Position numbers and translations under genes: made by a program. A model generated the notes under the pieces. It did no database searches and was not told where the DNA came from. It saw only the letters and a list, made by a program, of their open reading frames with translations. From positions 2,976,001-3,040,000 of the forward strand of contig NZ_CP007215.2 of NCBI RefSeq assembly GCF_000300455.3: a stretch of 64,000 bases of DNA, written 5' to 3'. The DNA comes from Kosakonia sacchari SP1. GTDB lineage: Bacteria > Pseudomonadota > Gammaproteobacteria > Enterobacterales > Enterobacteriaceae. Each line of letters starts with the position of its first letter. Positions within the stretch are counted from its first letter, which is position 1. Positions 35,873 through 44,846 of the stretch are shown here, piece by piece.

Positions 35873-36772
35873 TTAAATCTCCTGCTGTCGCCATTGCCTG
35901 ACATGGTCGACCAGGGCACGTAGCTTAGGTGCCATATTGCGGCGATGAGGAAAGTAGAGATAGAAGCCCGGGAAATAAGGCAGATAATCATCCAGCAATG
36001 AGACAAGCTGCCCGTTTTTAACAAACGGTCTGAACGTATCCTCCGTGGCAAACGTAATGCCGCCACCCGCAAGCGCCAGCCGCAACATCAGGCGCAGATC
36101 ATTAGTGGTGATCTGCGGCTCAATCGCCAGGCTGAAAGGTTCACCCGCCTCCTCAAATTCCCAGCGATAAGGAGCGACATCTTTGGCAGGACGCCAGCCG
36201 ATACACCGGTGATGGATCAATTCACGCGGATGTGTGGGGGCGTTGTTCGTCACGAGATACGCAGGCGAGGCAACCGCCATTTCACGTTGTTTTTCGGTCA
36301 GCGGGACAGCAATCATATCCTTTTCGATCACCTCTCCCAGCCTTACGCCCGCGTCATAACCCGCAGCCACAATATCAAACTCTTCATCCGTCACGACAAT
36401 ATCAACCGTCACAGCAGGGTTGGCCGCCGCAAACGAGGCGATCAGCGGACCGGAAAGAAATGCTTCGGCTATCGAGGTCACGGCAATCCGCAAACATCCG
36501 CGCGGCACCTTCTCCGACGCAACCTCTTCAAACGCCGTTTCAATACTGGATAGCGGCAATGACAGGGATTGTCGCAGCCGTTCTCCCGTCTCCGTCAGCG
36601 TTACTGAGCGCGTCGTACGCATTACCAGCATTGTGCCAAACGCATCTTCAAGTCGTCTTATTCCCTGACTGATCGCCGATCGGGTGACGCCCAGTCGAGC
36701 GGCGGCAGCGCTGAAATTACGCTCTTCTGCCACCGCGATAAAAACCGGTAAAAGGTTGAGATCTATTTTCAT
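35873..36772 (-). CDS. LysR family transcriptional regulator
   Basis: 299 residues. HTH at residues about 3-60 (LNLLPVFIAVAEERNFSAAAARLGVTRSAISQGIRRLE), followed by a standard substrate-binding domain (VRLGEVIEKDMIAVPL, ending FYLYFPHRRNMAPKLRALVDHVRQW). It belongs to the CrgA/YafC-like LysR group. It is divergent from the SDR gene with 98 nt between starts, and a good T-N11-A dyad lies in that gap. Its ligand is unknown. Confidence 0.9.
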   Translation of the reverse strand: MKIDLNLLPVFIAVAEERNFSAAAARLGVTRSAISQGIRRLEDAFGTMLVMRTTRSVTLTETGERLRQSLSLPLSSIETAFEEVASEKVPRGCLRIAVTSIAEAFLSGPLIASFAAANPAVTVDIVVTDEEFDIVAAGYDAGVRLGEVIEKDMIAVPLTEKQREMAVASPAYLVTNNAPTHPRELIHHRCIGWRPAKDVAPYRWEFEEAGEPFSLAIEPQITTNDLRLMLRLALAGGGITFATEDTFRPFVKNGQLVSLLDDYLPYFPGFYLYFPHRRNMAPKLRALVDHVRQWRQQEI

Positions 36773-36796
36773 TGTTTAACAGTGCTAACCAGTGAG

Positions 36797-36819
36797 TCCA
36801 GTAAAAGCAGGATACTGGA
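36797..36819. promoter_or_regulatory. LysR operator (T-N11-A dyad)
   Basis: TCCAGTA-N9-TACTGGA, perfect 7-bp arms containing the classical T-N11-A core. It lies 24 nt upstream of the LysR start and 51 nt before the SDR start. Confidence 0.65.
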
Positions 36820-36870
36820 ACCAATCGTTGCGTTCTATGATCGTTTCGAACTCAACTGAAGGAGCATGCT

Positions 36871-37593
36871 ATGGAAAAAGTGATATTAATTACCGGCGCA
36901 TCAAGCGGGATTGGAGAAGGTATGGCCAGAGAGCTTGGAAACGCAGGTGCGAAGGTGTTATTAGGGGCTCGCAGACTGGAGCGTATTGACGCCATTGCCG
37001 CAGAAATACGCAGCGCGGGCGGTATTGCTGAGGCCCGTGAGTTAGATGTCACCCGCCGCCAGTCGATGACCAGCTTCGTGCAGGCCGCGCTGGATAAATG
37101 GGGCCGCGTCGATGTTCTCATCAACAATGCGGGCATCATGCCGCTCTCTCCGCTTGCCGCCGGCAAACAGGATGAATGGGAGCAAATTATCGACGTGAAT
37201 ATCAAAGGCGTGCTCTGGGGCATTGGCGCTGTGCTTCCCGTGATGCAAGCGCAGGGCTCTGGTCAGATAATCAATATTGGCTCTATCGGTGCCCTTTCCG
37301 TCGTGCCAACCGCCGCCGTCTATTGTGCCTCGAAATTCGCGGTACGCGCGATTTCAGATGGTTTACGCCAGGAAAGCCCAAATATTCGCGTGACCTGTGT
37401 CAATCCGGGTGTTGTGGAAAGTGAACTTGCCTCAACCATTACGCATCCGGAAACCAGGGCGGCGATGGATGTGTACCGCGCTGTGGCACTTAAACCTGCG
37501 GATATCGCCCGTGCCGTGCGGCAGGTCATTGAGGCTCCTGAGAGCGTTGATACAACAGAAATAACCATCAGACCAACCGCATCAGCTAACTGA
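36871..37593 (+). CDS. SDR family oxidoreductase
   Basis: 240 residues, ATG preceded by GAAGGAG. ITGASSGIGEG is the cofactor loop, NNAGIMPLSPLAA follows, and INIGSIGALS with YCASK forms the catalytic site. The segment NIRVTCVNPGVVESELA is the usual loop after the active site. It belongs to the YdfG/serine-dehydrogenase-like classical SDRs. The substrate is unknown. Controlled, by inference, by the divergent LysR protein. Confidence 0.9.
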   Translation: MEKVILITGASSGIGEGMARELGNAGAKVLLGARRLERIDAIAAEIRSAGGIAEARELDVTRRQSMTSFVQAALDKWGRVDVLINNAGIMPLSPLAAGKQDEWEQIIDVNIKGVLWGIGAVLPVMQAQGSGQIINIGSIGALSVVPTAAVYCASKFAVRAISDGLRQESPNIRVTCVNPGVVESELASTITHPETRAAMDVYRAVALKPADIARAVRQVIEAPESVDTTEITIRPTASAN

Positions 37594-38298
37594 TATTCCT
37601 GTCTTATGACTGGTGTTAATGTCCGTTCTCATTTCTGAGCAGAGTCGGGGTCGGGGTCATGCCGCCATTGAAGGTAGGGGAAGCGCTTATCTCCCCTACT
37701 GGGTGGCTGGCCCTGATAGCAAAGCGATTTACTGCCCGGAGTCAGCAGAACATCCCGCAACATCTTCTGGAAAATATGCTCTACAGGTGACCTGCGCATC
37801 TGTACTGGCAGCCCCTTCCCGTTAATCGTGCAGAAGACTATTTGTATCGCAATGGCTTTCTTTTGAAGATCAGACTACCCACTTCCCGCCGATGCAGAAC
37901 ATCGTTTCCCCAGAACTGCCCCTTTGTGCCAGAAAAGACGTTCTAAACATTCAGGCATGATCGTCTACCGGGAGAATGAGCACAGTAAAGCCATTGAAGT
38001 GTCTGGATAATAGGCCAGCATTTATCCGTCGTATTTTTGAGCGTCGCCATGATGCGCCAGGCTTGAATTACACGGCAGGTAGCGTGCCGCGGATCTGAAC
38101 GATGAATTTGAGTGCAAGAACCCGTGCGCGGATGAATACTTTTCCTCCATGTGACGGCAGCGGAAACTCTTTTTTACGGGGCTCGTTAAGTGTTGATTGC
38201 TTCAAAAAAATTACCGCATTTGTTATATTGTTGCTCATTGCTTATTCACCTCTGCGGTGCCAAAAAGAACAAGATTCACCGCAACCCAGGACTATAAA
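37594..38298. other. Long intergenic region between SDR and the Rrf2 gene
   Basis: About 700 bp without a supported gene. Short frames (for example 37613-37825) lack ribosome sites or homology. It may hold decayed coding DNA. The promoter of the Rrf2 gene should be near 38190-38260, which is AT-rich. Confidence 0.45.
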
Positions 38299-38778
38299 AT
38301 GTTAGATTACCGCTTCCCGACAGCTTTGCAGATGGTTCTCAGCGTAGCGATGGCGGAGCAAGTGGGTGAACGTTCGACGAGTGCGATTCTGGCCTACGGC
38401 CTGGAAGCGAATCCGAGCTTTATCCGCAAATTAATGGTGCCGCTCACGCGTGACGGCATTATCGTCTCAACGCTTGGCCGCAACGGGTCTATTCACCTTG
38501 GCCGCCCGGCGGAAGAGATCACCCTGCGCGATATCTACCTTTCCGTTATCGAAGATAAAAAACTGTGGGCGTCGCGTCCTGACGTACCGGCCCGCTGCGT
38601 GGTCAGCGCCAACGCCTGCTGGTACTTCAAGTCTATCGCCGAAGAAGCGGAGCAGGCGTCGTTACAGGTATTAGCGCGCCATACTGTGGCAAGCGCGCTG
38701 GAAGAGGTGAAAAAAGCCGATACCAACGGCTGGGATCCGGTGCCGGAACTTATCGCTCAGTATAAAAAAACGTCTTAA
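38299..38778 (+). CDS. oqxR: Rrf2 family repressor, likely OqxR
   Basis: 159 residues from the ATG at 38299; the frame upstream lacks homology. The winged HTH contains FPTALQMVLSVAMAEQVGERSTSAILAYGLEANPSFIRKLM, read as its two helices, and the wing GRNGSIHLGRPAEEITLRDIYLSVIE. Two cysteines (PARCVV and NACWYF) remain, not the usual three-Cys iron-sulfur cluster. It is convergent with oqxB and shares its terminator, as known for the Rrf2-type OqxR repressor next to oqxAB in Klebsiella. Loss of function there raises pump expression. Confidence 0.85.
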   Translation: MLDYRFPTALQMVLSVAMAEQVGERSTSAILAYGLEANPSFIRKLMVPLTRDGIIVSTLGRNGSIHLGRPAEEITLRDIYLSVIEDKKLWASRPDVPARCVVSANACWYFKSIAEEAEQASLQVLARHTVASALEEVKKADTNGWDPVPELIAQYKKTS

Positions 38779-38794
38779 TTATTTGCTTATTACG

Positions 38795-38832
38795 AAAAAA
38801 AACCGCCTTCACAATGAAGGCGGTTTTTTTGT
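38795..38832. terminator. Bidirectional terminator for oqxR and oqxB
   Basis: AACCGCCTTCA-CAA-TGAAGGCGGTT, 11-bp stem, with A-run before and T-run after, so it works on both strands. Confidence 0.92.
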
Positions 38833-38844
38833 ATCTGCAACAAA

Positions 38845-41800
38845 TTACGCAGGCAAAACGTCATTTACCGGTTTACCGCGCGTCACGAATTTACGCAGCG
38901 TAACGTAAAACACCGGTGTTAAGAACAGACCAAACAGCGTCACCCCCAGCATACCGGAGAACACCGTGATCCCGGTGACGCCGCGCACTTCTGCACCCGC
39001 GCCGTGACCGAGGATCAGCGGAATAGTGCCGGCAATAAAGGCGATGGAGGTCATCACAATCGGGCGTAAACGCAGGCGGCACGCCTCCAGCGCCGCTTCC
39101 ATGATCCCTTTCCCCTGAATTTCCAGCTCGCGGGCAAACTCCACGATAAGAATCGCGTTTTTACATGCCAGCCCCATCAGTACCACCAGACCAACCTGCA
39201 CGAACACGTTGTTATCGCCACCTGTCAGCCAGACGCCAAACAGCGCGGAGAGCATCGTCATCGGAACGATAAGGATCACCGCCAGCGGCAGCGTCCAGCT
39301 TTCATACAGCGCCGCCAGCACGAGAAACGCCAGCAGAACCGCGACCGGGAAGACAATCAGCGCCGTATTCCCCTGAGTGGCCTGCTGGTAGCTCAGGTCC
39401 GTCCATTCAATATTCATCCCGTTCGGCAGTATCTGCTTAGACATCCCGTCCAGTTGCGTCATCGCCTGTGAGGAAGAGAGAACGCGAGGATCGGCATCAC
39501 CAATGAGATCCGCCGCCGGATAACCATTGTAACGAATCACCGGATCCGGCCCGTAAGTGGTGCTGATATTCACCATACTGCCGATCGGCACCATTTCTCC
39601 CTGATTATTACGGGTGCGCAAATTCGCAATATCTTCCACACTGTCGCGGAACGGCCCGTCGGCCTGCGCCATCACGCGCCAGGTGCGGCCGAACTGGTTG
39701 AAATCGTTCACATAAGACGAGCCCAGATAGGTTTGCAGCGTACCGAACAGATCGGTCAGCGACACGCCCTGCGCTTTCGCCTTATCACGATCAACCTGCA
39801 CATCCAGCTGCGGAACGTTAGCCTGGTAGGTTGAGATGGGGAAATGCATCCCCGGCGTCTGCATAATCGCACCAGACATCGTATTCACCGCGCTTTGCAG
39901 CGCGCCATAGCCAAGACCGGCGCGATCCTGGATGTACAGCGAATAGCCAGAACCTTGACCCAGCCCTAAAATCGGCGGCGGCAAAATGGAGAATCCAAAG
40001 CCCTGCTGGATTTGCGCGATTTTAGCGTTGATCTCAGCGTTAATTTCCGCCGCGGTATGTTTACGCTGATCGAACGGTTTCAGGCCAAAAAAGACCGTCC
40101 CGGTATTTGGCGTGTTGGTGAACTGCAACGCGTTAAGCCCAGGAAAAGCGACCGCATAATCCACGCCTTCGGTATTCATACCGATTTCGCTCATTTTGCG
40201 GATCACCGCATCGGTACGGGCCAGCGAAGAGCCTTCCGGCATCTTCACGCCGCCAATTAAATAGAGCTTATCCTGCGTCGGAATAAATCCGCCGGGTACG
40301 GCTTTAAACATCACGCCAGCGGCACAGAGCAGCAGAACATAAACGACAAACACCGCACCACGTCGACCAAGCGTTTTGCCCACCAGCCCCTGATAACCGT
40401 TCGAGCTACGATGGAAAAAGCGGTTAAACGGACGGAAAAGCCAACCAAACAGACGGTCAATAAGCCTCGTCGGGAAGTCTTTCGGTGCGCCGTGCGGCTT
40501 CAACAGCAAAGCGGCCAGAGCTGGAGAGAGCGTCAGCGAGTTGATGGCAGAGATCACCGTCGAAATCGCGATTGTCACCGCAAACTGTTTATAGAACTGA
40601 CCGGTTACGCCGGAGAGAAACGCCATCGGCACAAACACCGCGCACAGCACCAGCGCAATCGCGATAATCGGCCCGGACACTTCACGCATCGCCTGATGCG
40701 CCGCCGCGAGCGGAGCAAGCCCCTCTTCGATATTTCGCTCGACGTTTTCCACCACCACGATGGCGTCATCCACCACGATACCGATCGCCAGTACCAGCCC
40801 GAACAAGCTCAGGGTATTAAGCGAAAAGCCGAGCAGGTAGAGAATGCTGAACGTTCCCACGACCGATACCGGCACCGCGATCAGCGGAATAATCGACGCG
40901 CGCCAGGTTTGCAGGAACAGGATCACCACCAGCACCACCAGCACTACAGCTTCCAGCAGCGTTTGCACAACCGCGCGAATGGAATCGCGAACAAACACAG
41001 TCGGATCGTAAGGTGCCGCCCATTTCATATCTTCCGGGAAACGCGTGGCCAGTTCGTTCATTTTGGCGCGCACCGCGTTAGACAAATCGATGGCGTTCGC
41101 GCCCGGAGACTGGAAGATACCGATCCCGACCGCGTCTTTATTATTAAGCTGAGAACGCAGCGCATAGCTGCCCGAACCCATTTCAATACGCGCCACATCG
41201 CGCAGGCGAACGACCGAACCGTCTTGCGCCGTTTTCAGCACAATATTGCCAAACTCTTCTTCCGTGTGCAGACGCCCCTGAGCGTTAATCGAGATCAGGA
41301 AATCGCTCTCTTTCGGCAGCGGCTCCGCGCCAAGTTGCCCGGCGGAAACCTGCACGTTTTGCTCCTGCATCGCCGTCACCACATCCGAGGCAGTTAAGCC
41401 GCGCGCCGCCACTTTATTGGGATCCAGCCAGATGCGCATCGCGTATTCGCCCGAGCCGAAAATCTGAATCTGGCCGACACCGGGCAGACGCGCCAGTTCA
41501 TCCTTCACTTTTAGCGTCGCGTAGTTACGCATATAGAGTGAATCGTATTTACCGTTGGGCGAAAACAGATGCACCACCAGCGTCAGCGTCGGTGATTGTT
41601 TCTGGGTAGTGATGCCCAGACGCCGCACATCTTCCGGCAAACGTGCCTCGGCCTGCGATACGCGGTTTTGTACCTGAACCTGTGCCTGATCGGGATCTGT
41701 CCCCGGACGGAAAGTGACGGTAGTCACCAGCACGCCGTCGGAGCCTGCGACAGATTTCATGTACATCATGTTTTCAACGCCGTTGATTGCTTCTTCCAGC

Positions 41801-41997
41801 GGCGTCGCCACCGTCTCGGCAATCACTTTCGGGTTGGCGCCTGGATACTCCGCACGCACCTGCACGCTTGGCGGAACGACGTCAGGATATTCGCTCACCG
41901 GCAACAGCGGGATAGCGATCAATCCTGTGACAAAAATCAGAATCGACAGCACCGCGGCGAAAATCGGCCTGTCGATAAAAAAGCGGGAAAAGTCCAT
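38845..41997 (-). CDS. oqxB: RND multidrug efflux pump OqxB
   Basis: 1050 residues, the usual length. An HAE1-type RND inner-membrane antiporter of 12 TM segments with two large periplasmic loops. Proton-relay residues are visible in GIVVDDAIVVVEN and GLACKNAILIVEF. It matches OqxB over its full length (start MDFSRFFIDRPIFAAVLSI). With OqxA and an outer-membrane channel (probably TolC, not in the window) it exports quinolones, olaquindox, chloramphenicol and other compounds. It follows oqxA by 23 bp in one operon. Confidence 0.97.
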   Translation of the reverse strand: MDFSRFFIDRPIFAAVLSILIFVTGLIAIPLLPVSEYPDVVPPSVQVRAEYPGANPKVIAETVATPLEEAINGVENMMYMKSVAGSDGVLVTTVTFRPGTDPDQAQVQVQNRVSQAEARLPEDVRRLGITTQKQSPTLTLVVHLFSPNGKYDSLYMRNYATLKVKDELARLPGVGQIQIFGSGEYAMRIWLDPNKVAARGLTASDVVTAMQEQNVQVSAGQLGAEPLPKESDFLISINAQGRLHTEEEFGNIVLKTAQDGSVVRLRDVARIEMGSGSYALRSQLNNKDAVGIGIFQSPGANAIDLSNAVRAKMNELATRFPEDMKWAAPYDPTVFVRDSIRAVVQTLLEAVVLVVLVVILFLQTWRASIIPLIAVPVSVVGTFSILYLLGFSLNTLSLFGLVLAIGIVVDDAIVVVENVERNIEEGLAPLAAAHQAMREVSGPIIAIALVLCAVFVPMAFLSGVTGQFYKQFAVTIAISTVISAINSLTLSPALAALLLKPHGAPKDFPTRLIDRLFGWLFRPFNRFFHRSSNGYQGLVGKTLGRRGAVFVVYVLLLCAAGVMFKAVPGGFIPTQDKLYLIGGVKMPEGSSLARTDAVIRKMSEIGMNTEGVDYAVAFPGLNALQFTNTPNTGTVFFGLKPFDQRKHTAAEINAEINAKIAQIQQGFGFSILPPPILGLGQGSGYSLYIQDRAGLGYGALQSAVNTMSGAIMQTPGMHFPISTYQANVPQLDVQVDRDKAKAQGVSLTDLFGTLQTYLGSSYVNDFNQFGRTWRVMAQADGPFRDSVEDIANLRTRNNQGEMVPIGSMVNISTTYGPDPVIRYNGYPAADLIGDADPRVLSSSQAMTQLDGMSKQILPNGMNIEWTDLSYQQATQGNTALIVFPVAVLLAFLVLAALYESWTLPLAVILIVPMTMLSALFGVWLTGGDNNVFVQVGLVVLMGLACKNAILIVEFARELEIQGKGIMEAALEACRLRLRPIVMTSIAFIAGTIPLILGHGAGAEVRGVTGITVFSGMLGVTLFGLFLTPVFYVTLRKFVTRGKPVNDVLPA

Positions 41998-42020
41998 GTG
42001 TCGGATTCTCAGATAAGGGA

Positions 42021-43196
42021 TCAGTTGAGAGCGGGGCTGGCGTTCATGGCCACTGTTTTCGCGTTAACCGGCATCCCCGGCATAAACACTTTTTGTAAAC
42101 CATCGACGATGACTTTATCGCCAGGGTTCAGCCCCTTCTGCACGATGCGTAAACCGGCAGCAAGACGCCCCGGCGTGATATCACGACGCTGCGCTTTCCC
42201 CTCTTTATCAACGATATAAACATATTTGCGATCCTGATCGGTCAGCACAGCTTTGTCGTCAATAAGCGTGGCTTTGAATTCAGCGCTACCCGGCAGACGT
42301 ACGCGGGCAAACAGCCCCGGTGTGAACTGACGCTGCGCGTTATCCAACAGCGCGCGCATGCGGATCGTGCCGGTACTCGGCGTTAACTGATTATCCAGAA
42401 AATCCACTTTGCCCTGATGCGGGTAGCCATCCTCACCGACCAGGCCAATTTCTACCGGCAGCGCCAGGTGATTACTGGACGCCCCCTGCCCGCTGCGGGC
42501 GAGGTTTTGATAGTGGAGGTAGGTTGACTCATCCACGTCAAAGTAGACGTAAACGGTTTTCTGGGAGACCAGCGTGGTGAGTACGCTGGCGCTGTCACCC
42601 GCAGTGACCAGATTACCGCTGGTGATCAATGCCCGGCTGGCGCGACCATCGATAGGCGCGGTCACTTTGGTGAAATCCAGGTTAAGTTGCGCGGCGTCAA
42701 CAGCCGCCTGCGCGGCGCGAATGTCGGCCTGCGCCTGAACGGCGACCGAACGGCGCTGCTCCCACTCTTCACGGGAAACCAGGTGGGTGTTGATTAATTT
42801 ATCGGTACGGTTAGCCTCACTTTGCGCCAGGCTGGCCTGCGTTTTGGCTCTCGCCAGCGTCGCCTGCGCCTGTTCCAGCGCGGCGCGGTAGGTTCTGTCA
42901 TCAATGGTGAACAGCACCTGGCCCTTTTTCACTTCCTGGCCGTCGGTGTAATTCACTTTATCAATGTAGCCGGAGACGCGGGGGCGCAGTTGAACACTCT
43001 CCACCGCTTCAATCCGACCATTAAAACTATCCCACTGGCTAATAGATTTCACTACCACGTCAGCGGCGCTGACGGCGGGAGCTTGTGGCACGGCATTTTG
43101 CGCGACACCGTTATCGCATCCGACGAGCACGACGGAGAGCAACATCGCTCCCAGTGCATTCAGATGAAAGTTAACCCAAGGTTTCTGCAGGCTCAT
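42021..43196 (-). CDS. oqxA: RND periplasmic adaptor OqxA
   Basis: 391 residues with lipoprotein signal (lipobox LVGC, Cys27). A membrane-fusion adaptor: barrel-sandwich VQLRPRVSGYIDKVNYTDGQ, coiled-coil hairpin with many Ala/Gln (LARAKTQASLAQSEANRTDKL) and second lipoyl half ITSGNLVTAGD. It lies in the periplasm, anchored to the inner membrane, bridging OqxB and the outer-membrane channel. The divergent rarA gene faces it, an arrangement known from Klebsiella. Confidence 0.96.
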   Translation of the reverse strand: MSLQKPWVNFHLNALGAMLLSVVLVGCDNGVAQNAVPQAPAVSAADVVVKSISQWDSFNGRIEAVESVQLRPRVSGYIDKVNYTDGQEVKKGQVLFTIDDRTYRAALEQAQATLARAKTQASLAQSEANRTDKLINTHLVSREEWEQRRSVAVQAQADIRAAQAAVDAAQLNLDFTKVTAPIDGRASRALITSGNLVTAGDSASVLTTLVSQKTVYVYFDVDESTYLHYQNLARSGQGASSNHLALPVEIGLVGEDGYPHQGKVDFLDNQLTPSTGTIRMRALLDNAQRQFTPGLFARVRLPGSAEFKATLIDDKAVLTDQDRKYVYIVDKEGKAQRRDITPGRLAAGLRIVQKGLNPGDKVIVDGLQKVFMPGMPVNAKTVAMNASPALN

Positions 43197-43531
43197 TATT
43201 TTTATTCCGCTAATTGTAGCCGCCGGGCAAGACGCAGCGGGGAGACGCTACGCAACTTCCTTTGTCCGGGCTGGCTTCAGGCCATTTGTGCCGTTCATCG
43301 CCACAAAACTGTAACAGTTGCCAATACACTATCGCGGGGATTGTAGGGAGGCGCTAAATTTAGTGCAAGAATAATTGATACACTTTATGTGCTGTTTGAG
43401 TCAGGGGGAAAAGTCGCGTTTCTGGCAAGGATTTAAATGCAACAATAAAACTTGCAATTAATGCGAAAACAGGCCACTTTTAAATGCAACAGACAAAGAT
43501 GCTTTTAAATAAGCGGCGTGAGGATAACAAG
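43197..43531. promoter_or_regulatory. oqxAB / rarA divergent control region
   Basis: 335 bp. A marbox-like element (ACAGCACATAAAGTGT on the minus strand, about 43382-43399) points to oqxA and fits RarA/SoxS/MarA activation. Two perfect copies of TTTAAATGCAACA (43432-43444 and 43479-43491, 47 bp apart) lie in the rarA promoter region. Confidence 0.5.
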
Positions 43532-43894
43532 ATGAACACTGGCGCATTTATTCACGATTTACTCGACTGGATCGACAACAACCTGGAAAGTCGTCTGGAC
43601 ATTGAAACTGTCTCCAGGCGAGCCGGCTATTCGAAATGGCACCTCCAGCGCCTCTTCAAAGAGCATACGGGTTACCGTCTCGCCGAGTATATCCGCGCGC
43701 AAAAACTGCAAAAATCGATTGAGCGCTTAACCCACAGCGACGAGCCGATTCTGAACGTGGCGATTGCGTTAGGCTTTGACTCCCAGCAGTCCTTCAACCG
43801 CAGTTTCAAGCGCCAGTATGGCCAGGCACCCGGCGCATGGCGTCGCAGTATCGGCTGCCCTCAGGCGCAGCAATTACGCCAGCAATCCTCATAA
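43532..43894 (+). CDS. rarA: AraC/SoxS family activator RarA
   Basis: 120 residues from the ATG at 43532 (GAGGATAACAAG before it), giving MNTGAFIHDLLDWIDNN. It is a two-HTH protein without a sensor domain, like MarA, SoxS and RamA: IETVSRRAGYSKWHLQRLFKEHTG and ILNVAIALGFDSQQSFNRSFKRQYG. RarA is a global activator of multidrug resistance that turns on oqxAB. It lies divergent from oqxA. Activity is set by its own abundance, so its promoter controls (see repeats) matter. Confidence 0.9.
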   Translation: MNTGAFIHDLLDWIDNNLESRLDIETVSRRAGYSKWHLQRLFKEHTGYRLAEYIRAQKLQKSIERLTHSDEPILNVAIALGFDSQQSFNRSFKRQYGQAPGAWRRSIGCPQAQQLRQQSS

Positions 43895-44846
43895 CACGTC
43901 GTGGTTTTCGCACACGCGTTCAGGATGAAATCGTCGGCCTGATAACTGCAGGCCAGCGATATTACGGGCAGCCAGGCACATGCGGTTTGACGTTGCATCA
44001 AAATAGCCGCATTGAAAAAATCGGCACTGCTTGCACGGCTTAAGTGTTATCGCTGATATGAAGAAAAGTGGCGGTAATTATTTACAAACCGCATCATCAT
44101 TTTGCGCCCCCCTTATTTTTTCCGCTAAAAACTTTATCCCGACCCTCTTCTCCTTCTGAGAATTTCATCTCCCAGGCCAAACAACTTGCCGTAATTAGCC
44201 GAATAATCCCCTCCACTGACACACACGAGTCGTTACTTTGATATTAATCCCGCGGCTAAACTCACCCGTTGCGCAAAGATCCACGGATTAAATAATGTTT
44301 CCTAACCTGAAATTCTTCTGCGTGTTACAGGCAGCAGAAAAGTTTTAATAAGTCATCGTCATCAGCGTCTGTGATCTTTTTGCTACCAGACGTGTCAACA
44401 CCATCAGATTTCCCAGTACATGTAACCCCGCTTCGCGGTCGATCTCTTTGATGGGGTTGCAGATTTAACCAGCGTCATAACGGTAATGCGCTTGTGAGCC
44501 GGAAAACGAGCTTATCCATGGTGATATTTTCACCTGCATATCTTCATGTTTGTCGACGTTCGTTAAAAATAAAATGGACAATTAAGCGCAATATTTACCC
44601 GGTTTGCCTGGATGATGCCGGGTTTAAATTTAACTACCCCTATATTGTTATATTGGTTAATCGTGGTATCTAAATTTAAATAAAAATTAACAACCTTTAA
44701 ATATATGCGTATCTTTTGTTGGTTTTTTTAGTTTTTTTATTTGCTGAAGCGATCCATTCGAACGTTTTCTCTGCACACAGTCGGTTATAAACACGTCCTG
44801 TCATTTGTCACACAAAACAACCGACATTTAAAAACAGGACTTGATA
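43895..44846. other. Long intergenic region between rarA and the lactate permease gene
   Basis: About 950 bp with no supported gene. 44560-44760 is strikingly AT-rich, with long T-runs near 44715-44745, and should hold the lldP promoter; I do not see a clear LldR/LutR-type operator. Short frames lack homology. H-NS binding is possible. Confidence 0.5.

Noticed and set aside
40411..41397. 328-codon plus-strand ORF opposite oqxB
   Set aside because: Antisense shadow of oqxB, Arg/His/Gln-rich, no ribosome site.
43895..44846. LldR/PdhR-type operator before the lactate permease gene
   Set aside because: Searched for the TGGT-N-ACCA dyad; only partial matches (TTGGTTAATCGTGG) were seen, not convincing.
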